Origin: Purshia tridentata
Taxonomy: Eukaryota; Streptophyta; Magnoliopsida; Rosales; Rosaceae
Assembly: GCA_003254885.1 (NCBI GenBank)
Contig: QANT01001168.1
Location: 1 to 28,491 of the forward strand
Reading direction: 5' to 3'
Length of the DNA: 28,491 bases
The notes beneath the pieces are model-generated. The model was not told the DNA's origin. It was given only the letters and a program-made list of their open reading frames with translations, and did no database searches. The position numbers and the translations under genes were made by a program. Numbering within the stretch: position 1 is the first letter of the stretch; each line of letters starts with the position of its first letter. Positions 1-7,605 of this stretch are shown here, piece by piece.

Positions 1-149
1 AACCAAAGATGAGAAGAATGTGTGATTATGCACTTGGATGTAAAATTAGTGATTTACATACAAAAAACTATATCTATTTAAAATTTTTTTTAAAAGAAAG
101 AAACAAATCAAACTAAACTGAGAGATTACGTACCTATTATAACTTAAGT

Positions 150-245
150 AAATTTATATTTTTAAGATATAAAGGAGAGATGATTTGAACTTGGGACCTC
201 TCTTAACATTAGGGAGAGAAATACCGCTAAAACTAATAGTTAATT
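150..245 (-). repeat. tRNA-derived SINE-like fragment
   Basis: Read on the minus strand, this stretch carries an RNA polymerase III type internal promoter. A box A-like motif, TAGTTTTAGCGG (complement of 224-235), is followed about 33 nt later by a perfect box B core, GTTCAAATC (complement of 182-190). The intervening sequence can be read as a degraded tRNA body. No intact tRNA fold or anticodon arm is visible, so this is more likely a decayed SINE head or tRNA relic than a working tRNA gene. The ends are not defined; the short repeat AACTTAAGTAAATTTATA occurs on both sides (about 142 and 249) and might be a target duplication. Confidence 0.35.
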
Positions 246-270
246 GGTAACTTAAGTAAATTTATAATGT

Positions 271-455
271 GAGAAATTTTTTGTATATAACGGTAATATT
301 ACTTAACATATTCACATGATATTATGAATTTATCCAAATTATAAGAGGATATCATCATTAATATCTAAACTCACTGATTGCACGCTTATTATAACTTTAG
401 TAGATTCATAACACTATGTCGACAGAGGTGTTACCATTACTCACAAAATTATAAT
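271..455. mobile_element. MITE-like TIR element, copy 1
   Basis: The left part (AATTTTTTGTATATAACGG, then a stretch reading ATTATGAATTTATCCAAATTATAAG) matches the reverse complement of 365-455 over roughly 70 bp with several gaps. Shared anchors are TAAyGGTAA near the ends and rTTATGAATyTA inside. It has no coding capacity. The inner TIR motif resembles that of the element at 3984-4293, so the two are probably one non-autonomous family. Exact ends and target duplication could not be set. Confidence 0.4.
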
Positions 456-652
456 ATGACATGTCACAATTATACAATGTATACAATTATTAATACAATA
501 TTTTAAATCTAAAATTCATTATTTAAAATAAATATGAATAACTACAGAATTTGTAACTCTAACCTAATATTCCAAAAGTTTATCGCTTCAAGGTTAGCAA
601 AGAGTCCTTTTCCACCACCTCAATATACTCAAACCAAAGAAAAACACCTCAC

Positions 653-660
653 TTTATATA
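653..660 (+). promoter_or_regulatory. TATA box of the ACBP3-like gene
   Basis: TTTATATA sits about 150 bp before the start codon, which predicts transcription from roughly 685-695 and a 5' leader of about 115-120 nt. No ATG lies between that point and the ATG at 808, which supports 808 as the first start codon. Confidence 0.5.
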
Positions 661-807
661 GGACCGACATATAACTGTAGCAGCGGAAGAAATATTGTAG
701 AGTATACCTTGCTCTGCACTTCAAAATCCTTATTGCTTTCTCTTGGTCCCTCACACATCGTCTTCGTCGGAAACAAGCTCCGTTATTCTCTGTGTCTCTG
801 CAAAGCA

Positions 808-2377
808 ATGGAGTTTGTTCTGGAATTCATGTTAACAATTTTTGTTTCTCTCTTGCTCCCTTTCTTGCTTTCTTTCGTTCTCCCTTTGCTTCTTTCTTCG
901 TGTCCGAGCAGGGATGCCAAGGTCCATTTGGGCAAGAAAGCGGTTCTTTACAAGTGTAATTCGCAAGCTGAGTTCGAAGTTCTTGACTGGGAAAGTGAGA
1001 TTCGAAGTGAGTTTGTTGAGAAAGTTGTGGAAGTTGATAAATTTGTGTGTGAACCGTTGGAGGGAAGTTTCGTTGTTCAAGATTTTGTTGATGAAAGTTG
1101 TGGGTCGCCAAAGATTTATGAGGGTTCGGAGACTGATGAGAATGAAATTTCCAGAGAAGTTGGGGTTGTTAATTTGCAAGAGAAGCTTGTTGCGGAAGAA
1201 AGCTCTAGTGGGTATGGTGGTATATGGGGGTGTGAAGAGAACGTGGTTGATGGAAGTTCTGAGAGGCATGAATATGGCGAGGTTTGTATGCCAGAGAAGT
1301 GTGTTGATGAAGAAAGCTCTAGTCGGCATGGTGGTATATGGGGGTGTGTAGAGAACATGGTGGATGGAAGTTCTGAGAGGCATGAATATGACGAAATTGA
1401 GGTAGATTTGGAAGAAAACGAATTGGGAATTTCTGAAAGCAAAGAGATCAAGGAGTCTGAGTGTGATGGCAACGATGTAACTGATGGAGTAAAAGAGAAT
1501 GTAGTGGATGGTGTAGAGAAGGTCGGTTTTCTTGCTGAGGAGGATGATTGGGAGGGAATTGAAAGAACTGAATTGGAAAGGCTTTTTGGTGCTGCAGTGG
1601 TGTTTGTTGGGTCTAAGAGCAATGCTGATAGAGTTTCAAGTCTTGGCAGTGATGTGAAGATGAGGTTAGAGGGGCTTCACAAGATTGCCACCCGAGGGCC
1701 TTGTTTGGAACCCCAGCCTATGGCATTCAAGGTCTCTGCACGAGCAAAATGGTAGCTTTTAACTTCTCTCTTTTTCCGGGGGCTATCTAATTTGATTATG
1801 TTCTTATGCTTATTGATTTCTCGGGGTCTAGCTCTATTGTCCACTAATTGTAATACTTTGGCACCTATCCTATTTGATTTAAGACTGTTTGCTTGGTTCG
1901 TCTATTGTTGTATGCAGAGTGTGTATAGGCTTAAGGGACATAAACCTTTAGCACTCTTTAACATATAGAAATTGGGTTGAATGGTAGCATACTAAGCTTT
2001 CAATTCCAGAATGTAGTTTCATGGCTATAATGATAATGAGTGCATTGTGCTGCTTCACTGAGTTGATAGCGAAACTGGTTACATTGTGCAAGGAATGCTT
2101 GGCAACAGCTTGGGAACATGAGTGCAGAGGTAGCGATGGAGCAGTATATCACACTTCTTTCAGAAAGTGTTCCTGGGTGGATACAGGATGTTCATGACGT
2201 AAGCATTAGTTATAGTGCTTGATTCAGTTATTTTTACGGATGAGCAATTTTGGATAATGTTCTTTTCCTATTTCATTGGAGCAGAATTTTTCAGATGCCC
2301 AAGTATTTGAGAAGGTAGCTTCAGATGTGAAGACGTTGGTGCAAAACAAATCAGAATTTTCAGGTGACACTGTTTAA
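808..2377 (+). CDS. ACBP3: Acyl-CoA-binding domain protein, ACBP3-like
   Basis: Coding exons are 808-1751, 2093-2198 and 2285-2377, giving 380 aa; the splice phases agree (AAA TG|G AAT GCT restores K-W-N-A-W). The ATG at 808 has G at -3 and G at +4 and is the first in-frame ATG. Residues 5-29 form one strongly hydrophobic segment (signal anchor). Residues 30-250 are acidic and of low complexity and contain a duplicated block (about 123-195). The acyl-CoA-binding domain spans about 252-347, with the family core GPCLEPQPMAFKVSARAKW and then LGNMSAEVAMEQYI and VPGW. The usual Y-K acyl-CoA contact is H-K here (GLHKIAT). Plant ACBP3 proteins bind long-chain acyl-CoA and phospholipid in the secretory route and affect lipid turnover, senescence and autophagy. 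The third exon either reads through to TAA at 2375 or splices at 2363 to 2473, ending at TAG 2478. Confidence is high for the family and moderate for the last few residues. Confidence 0.9.
1174..1390 (+). repeat. 114-bp in-frame tandem duplication inside ACBP3-like exon 1
   Basis: Bases about 1174-1276 and 1288-1390 are direct copies offset by exactly 114 bp (38 codons). Both encode EESSS..GGIWGC.EN.VDGSSERHEY. The copies are close to identical at DNA level from 1195/1309 to the end, so the duplication is fairly recent. It lengthens the acidic linker between membrane anchor and acyl-CoA-binding domain without breaking the frame. Confidence 0.9.
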
Positions 2378-3390
2378 TATTTTCTTCTTTATTGACCATT
2401 GTTAATCACTTTCAAGGTTTGCAAATTTTCACTTTTTTTCTTTTTATAAATTAATCTTTGCTGAATTTGCAGAAAAGTAGAACTAAAGCCTGTGTTAAAG
2501 GTGTAGATGAGATTGGGGTCCTAACGCATTGAGCAAGGTATCCATGAAGTTAGTATTAGCTTTAATTTTCTTATATTCTGTTTTAGGGAATGGAACCTGC
2601 AAAAAATTTGTTGACATGATTGTGATTTTTCCTTCCGTATCTGATTTCTTTGTGTTTCGCAAATTATAAGCAACACAAATTCCATTTTTTACAGCATAAA
2701 CATTGAAATGAAGTTTGTTGTGCAAGCAAATTGCCTTCTATATTTATTGGCTCAAAAGTGCCTGCAGCATACAATTATACTGAATTTTCATTCATGGCAT
2801 TGAATTGATAGATGGTTCAGAGTCATGCAATCTTATCCTTTTTCTACAAGCTTTATTTGGATACAAATTAGAATTCTTATGGAGTTGTCTTCCCATACTT
2901 AAAAACTTACCATAATGTTGGTTTCAGCATCTTCGTTTTGTTTCAAATCCAGGTTTATGCTAATTGTTCATCACCAAGGGTAGGCATCTTCCAGACAGCA
3001 GAGGCTGCCAAGACCCAGGAGTTCACTTCAAGAATTGGTCACATTCAGTCTCATTTGTGATCAGTACATATTCCATTGTCTTTTATAATAAAGATTTAGC
3101 CATGTTTTCATGGTATTAGATTGTATCCCACTCATCCCTTGGTTCTTTGAGTAAGTAGTGGAAATATATATATATATCTCTCTCTCTTTAAACCAACCTC
3201 TTTTGTTTCCTACTATGTGTAAACTGAGAAGAAAATTGGTAATGTTACACCTCAACAAAATAGATGGTATTTTACAACCAACCAAGCCAAAGACAAAGAT
3301 GTTCCTTTCATTGTGCTTGAAATGATTGAAACTGCTTTTCATTTTAGGTTGGCTTTTTCAAAGAGTTAAAGTTGAGAAACTAGACCTATG
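2378..3390 (+). other. 3' flank of ACBP3-like gene, probable 3' UTR
   Basis: No further coding exon was found. An acceptor-like site at 2471-2472 and an intron-like stretch ending near 2952 suggest that the transcript may have 3' UTR introns, and 2950-3060 is less AT-rich than its surroundings. All frames carry stops. The compound microsatellite at 3163-3187 is listed separately. Confidence 0.4.
3163..3187. repeat. (AT)n(CT)n microsatellite
   Basis: A run of AT repeats passes directly into a run of CT repeats. It is likely to vary in length between individuals. Confidence 0.85.
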
Positions 3391-3521
3391 CCAAAAAATT
3401 ATTGAGTATAGTTGATATACCGTCACGTGGTGTAACCAAGTCAATGTGTAATGGTATTGTTGAATATATATATTAGTTATATTACGTATCAGTATATTAG
3501 TTACATAGAATAATTTTTCGA
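3391..3521. mobile_element. Short MITE, AAAAATTATT ends
   Basis: The left end, CCAAAAAATTATTGAGTATA, and the reverse complement of 3483-3521, starting CGAAAAATTATTCTATGTAA, align for about 40 bp, including a second block GTTGATATACCGTCACGT versus ACTAATATACTGATACGT. The element is about 130 bp with no coding capacity. Its terminal AAAATTATTG motif is shared with the element at 3984. Confidence 0.5.
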
Positions 3522-3983
3522 CCTCTTTGACTATCAATTGAATTGAATTATATTCTATTGATACTGAGACATTGCACATTCTTTATTAAATCATAATCAA
3601 AGGATGCTTTATATGTAATTCTTCATACACCTTCATTCAAACAAGACTTTCTACGTTTTCTCCCTATGTGATCCCATTTATAAGCGATGTTTTCACTGGA
3701 CATTAATAGCGATGTTTTCACTTGATTTTTAATCTAAATACTGTATTACAAATTCAATGCTTATTTTGTATCTTTGAGTTACATTATCAAAACCTTTGAT
3801 AATGTAAGTAAATGTACAAAACTTCAAATTGAGAGTCAAAAGTATTGAACCCATTTCTATTAAAAGAGTCTACCCTCAATTGATGAGTCTGTGAACAATT
3901 ATCACTCTTTTCTTTTTCCCTGAATGAAGTCAAATGAACTCTAACGATGAAATGGAAAAGTTAGAGCTTTGGACTAAAATCCT

Positions 3984-4293
3984 AAAATTATTGTGTTCGA
4001 CTATAATATCTCGTGGCATAATGATATATTGTTACTAATCCACTTAAATTGTAACACATGTATAATTATTAATTTTTAAAACCATAAAACTTTTTTTATG
4101 GGGAGAGGGGAGATCAAACTATGATGCATTGTAAGTAATTTTACAATTCTTCTAATTGGATAATCCAATAACTGTTTAAAACCTTAAATCCTAAAACATA
4201 CGTTTAAAATCGTGATCATATTATAATTTAAATTGATTGATAACACTACATCATTATGCCACCTGGAGTTACGATCACATACAATAATTTTTT
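3984..4293. mobile_element. MITE-like TIR element, copy 2
   Basis: Terminal inverted repeats of about 80 bp are visible. The left arm starts AAAATTATTGTGTTCGACTA and the right arm, reverse-complemented, starts AAAAATTATTGTATGTGATC. Both continue through GTGGCATAATGAT and then ACTAATCCACTTAAATTGTAA versus ATCAATCAATTTAAATTATAA. It is about 310 bp and AT-rich, with no ORF. It is a non-autonomous DNA element of unassigned superfamily because the target duplication is unclear. Confidence 0.6.
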
Positions 4294-4404
4294 GATAAAA
4301 TGCACTCAAATGGTCATAGGTGAGTGAGTCTCTAATTATTAAATAAAAAATGTTAAAATTTTATTTTGCTTATATTAAAGACTTTTCAACTTTCTTTAAA
4401 AACT

Positions 4405-4757
4405 TAAGAGTTAATCACATATACCACCTCCAAACTATACCATATTTGACACTTTTCTCCTCAATTCAGTTAAACAGTTTACATCAAAACTGTTAAAACA
4501 TCAATCTTTCTATTAGGTTTGCGCACATGGCCTTCTGCGAGGAAATTTTTGTGTTATTCATCAATTGAAGCAAAAAAGGAGAAGACGAAAATAGAATAGG
4601 CAGAAGGCCACGTAATGGTACCATGTGTGCAAAACTAACAAATAAATTAATTTTTTAAGGTTGATTTTGGGGTAAAGTGTAAAAAAACTGAGTTTGAAGA
4701 GTATATAAATAAAGTTTAAGAGACAAAGTGTTATTGTATATTTAAAGGTTAATTGAC
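4405..4757. mobile_element. MITE-like TIR element with inner inverted repeat
   Basis: The ends GAGTTAATCACATATACCAC and, in reverse complement, GTCAATTAACCTTTAAATAT resemble each other. Well inside, TTAGGTTTGCGCACATGGCC (4514-4533) is inverted as GTACCATGTGTGCAAAACTAA (4618-4638) with a nearby copy of CAGAAGGCCA. The whole stretch is about 350 bp, so it can fold back on itself. It has no ORF. Confidence 0.5.
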
Positions 4758-5520
4758 TTTAAATATTAAATTTCAATAATTTTTTAGTTTAAGTACCAAA
4801 ATTTAATAGTGTTTTAGATTAAGTACTAGTTAAAAAGTCAAACATAATAATATAGTAAAAGGCATTATAATTCACAAATATTACATCACATGCCATTACA
4901 ATAAAATATATATATATATTACATCTATACTATTACATTAATTTATACTATATTGTATTAAAACTAAAAAAATTAATCCAATCACATCTTAACTGTGACT
5001 GTTTTAGAATTTAGTTGTAATTGTCTTGGTAAGTTGAAAAAGACAACTCTCATCACTAAACTAAGTATTATTTTGAGTAAAATTATTGTTTTGACCTCTA
5101 TTTATACTATATTGTAATATAATTTCTCTTAAAAAAAATTTCAATTCAGTCACAACCTAACTGTGACTGTATCACAATTTAGCTATAATTGTCATTCAGT
5201 CACAACTAAATTTGAAGTTGAGTGTCGTACAGTCACAATTAAAATTGAAGTTAAAACTATATTAACTAATTTGCAAGACAATATAAAAGTATCAAGAACA
5301 ATTTTGTCAAAACTTTATAAATTTTATCTAAGACTCATTATATGTGGGCCAAAGAATAATAGAAGGACAAATTTGTCAAACAAATAAAGCCCAAAACAAA
5401 TGGGCTGTAAATTTGTGACTTATTCTAAAAATCAAATTCATTAGTTAGTAGTCAAACTTAAATATTATGAGCAAAACTGATTTTCTAAAAAAATATTGAA
5501 ACTAGGTATTTAATCCTAAA
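4751..5520. mobile_element. Possible older TIR element
   Basis: TTTAAATATTAAATTTCAAT..TTTTTTAG at the left and the reverse complement of 5480-5520, GATTAAATACCTAGTTTCAA..TTTTTTAG, look like worn inverted ends of an element of about 770 bp. Inside, a stretch of about 85 bp starting TTTATACTATATTGTA is directly repeated (4942 and 5101, offset 159). The second copy includes AACTGTGACTGT and is followed by several TCACAA motifs. There are no long ORFs. The call is tentative. Confidence 0.3.
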
Positions 5521-5857
5521 TTTCTATATATTTAATTAGTTCAAAATTTAAAAATATAAATTATCAAATGTCTGAAACCTTGTAAAATTTGGCTAAAAGA
5601 AAAATATAATTTAAAAATATAAATTATCAAGGATAAAGTATATGCAAGGAATTAAATTTTGAAAATTTCTTAAATTTTTTTTTTAAAATTTCTATTTTTT
5701 TAAGGTTTCGAAATAATCAAAATTTTGTTAAAAATTTCAATTGCTTTAACATCAAAATTAAAATCCTTTCGAAATTTCTATATGTTTGAATCATTGAAAT
5801 TTTATCAAAATATAAATTTTAATTCCTTAAGTAAATGTAATTAGTTCAAAAAGTAGT

Positions 5858-7206
5858 GTTACAACTAAAGAGTTAAATTTCGAAAATTTTGGCAAAATTT
5901 CGGCGAAATTTTCATTTTTTCAGGGTATGGAAATTTTAGCACATAATCAATTAGTTTTCGGAGAAATTTCGACCAAATTTTGGTGGAAATTTCGTGAAAT
6001 TTTTCGAAATTTTCGGTGAATTTTCAGCTTGGGTTTTAGGATTCTTGGCTGTTTTCTGCTTTTAATCACAAGAAGAGATGAAGGAGGAGGAAGGGAGAGT
6101 TGTTGGGTGGTTTTCACCCCCTGGTTCGCCGGCCACCATATCGGACTCTAAGGATCCGAGAGAGAAAGAGAAGTGAGGTCGAGGAGATGGAGACAAGGGA
6201 GAGAGAAGATAATATTGTGTGAGAACCTGAGATGGCTAATGGAGTCAGAGAGGAGGAGGAATTGAAAATCATAGATAATGAACGAAGGAAGAAAAAAATA
6301 TGAGGGAGGGGGTCTGCGGGGCAACTGGGCAAGAGCAAACTCAAAGAATGAAAAAGAAAGAGAAGGGAATTGTGTAAGGGGTGCTGCGGGAGAATAAAGA
6401 AAAAATGGGTGATGGAGAATGGTCCCTTGTACATTTTTGGAAGATAATAGAAAAAATATATATATATATAGTGTGTGGGGGGTGCTGCGGGAGAACAAAG
6501 AAAAAATGGGTGGTGATGGCCCCTTGACTACACTTTTGGAAGATAATGGAGAAAAAAATCAATATATATAAATATATATATATAGAAAAAAATTTAATGA
6601 TGGATTTTTTAAGTTTTTCTTAAAATTTTAATGATTTTTAAATTGAATTTAAATCATAAAGTGAAATTTGGAGTTTAGGCAATTGGGAAAAAAAAAGAGG
6701 TTTAAGCTTTTATTTGAAGTTTTATTAAGTATTTTAATTTTGGGATTTCATTTGATCTTTGATTTTAGAGTTTTTTTTTTTACCATAAACCCTAATACAT
6801 CTATACGAAAAAAAAAATTTAAAAGTACCCTAAAATGCCTAAATTTTTAATATCTTATACTTTATTCTTAAAAAAATAGAGTATAAATAATATACTAATT
6901 TTATTTAACTGTATTTGTCTTCAGTGCTCATTATAAACATCTTATGTCACATGAAACCTATTATATGATTTAGTTTTTTCAATATTTTTTATGAAGGTAG
7001 TAGGCAATATGTGAAATAAACATATGGTAAAGTTTTATTCAAAATTTCCATATTTTAATAGTTATTTCCGTCATTTCCATTTAATTTCTGTCGAAATTTA
7101 AAATTTTCTGAAATTTCCGTCGAAATTTACAGCAAAAATTTCTACAGAATCGAAATTTACAGTAAAAATTTCTACAAAATCGAAATTTAACTCTTTGGGT
7201 ACAACT
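5858..7206. mobile_element. TIR DNA element, GAAATTTCG-rich ends, 9-bp target duplication
   Basis: The 17-bp ends AAAGAGTTAAATTTCGA (5867-5883) are inverted exactly at 7180-7196. Outside them, GTTACAACT (5858-5866) and GGTACAACT (7198-7206) match at 8 of 9 bases, with TACAACT exact, which suggests a target duplication. Both subterminal regions are packed with GAAATTT/AAATTTCG motifs (5877-6020 and 7080-7186). A 9-bp duplication with repeat-rich ends fits a Mutator-like non-autonomous element. The interior (6050-6560) is purine-rich on this strand and has no credible gene. The right end lies about 400 bp before the MFSD5-like start codon. Confidence 0.65.
6378..6556. repeat. Internal direct repeat of the TIR element
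   Basis: GGGGTGCTGCGGGAGAA.AAAGAAAAAATGGGTG and the following CCCTTG..CA.TTTTGGAAGATAAT occur twice, from 6378 and from 6479 (offset 101 bp), separated by a run of AT dinucleotides. It is a tandem duplication inside the mobile element. Confidence 0.8.
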
Positions 7207-7431
7207 TACATTACATCGAATACTATTTTCTTTTTCTTTTTTGAAATGGTCTCGAACATTATTTTTGAATTTTGATCACCGTTGGTGGAGTTAAGCACTG
7301 CTTTACTTGAGAGTTTATATTGGTAACAAAAACGCGCGATTCACGGCAGTTACTTTTAGTTGAAGTGGAAACCGAAACGTCGGCGTTTATAGTGTCCGGC
7401 TACAGTGTGTTACCACAGGCTTGCGAGTTCG

Positions 7432-7554
7432 ATGAGGAGTTGCGGGCAGAGCTGAGATTGAGATCTCAAGTCCGAACCCGAACTGGTGCTCATGAAACCT
7501 CTGCACCCAATGCCTCACGAAGAATACGATCTCGATCTTCTTCATTTTCTCTGA
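7432..7554 (+). promoter_or_regulatory. Two upstream ORFs in the MFSD5-like 5' leader
   Basis: If the leader begins near 7320-7400, it holds two short ORFs before the main start at 7606. One is MRSCGQS (7432-7455). The other, with 20 residues, is MKPLHPMPHEEYDLDLLHFL (7492-7554). Upstream ORFs commonly lower translation of the main frame in plants. No transcript end is visible in the sequence, so inclusion in the mRNA is assumed. Confidence 0.35.
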
Positions 7555-7605
7555 GATCCAAACTTCAAACTCTGCAATTTCGATTTCACCAAAAACGAAG
7601 AATCA

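Noticed and set aside
709..807. N-terminal extension of the ACBP3-like frame
   Set aside because: The upstream start is TTG, not ATG, and lies close to the predicted transcription start; ATG 808 gives the normal hydrophobic anchor at the N-terminus.
827..1622. Several long open frames antisense or shifted to ACBP3-like exon 1
   Set aside because: They are mirror frames of a low-complexity, repeat-bearing coding exon and have no recognisable products.
6114..6562. Minus-strand open frames rich in Ser, Phe and Leu
   Set aside because: They come from purine-rich low-complexity DNA inside a TIR element and repeat each other because of the 101-bp direct repeat.
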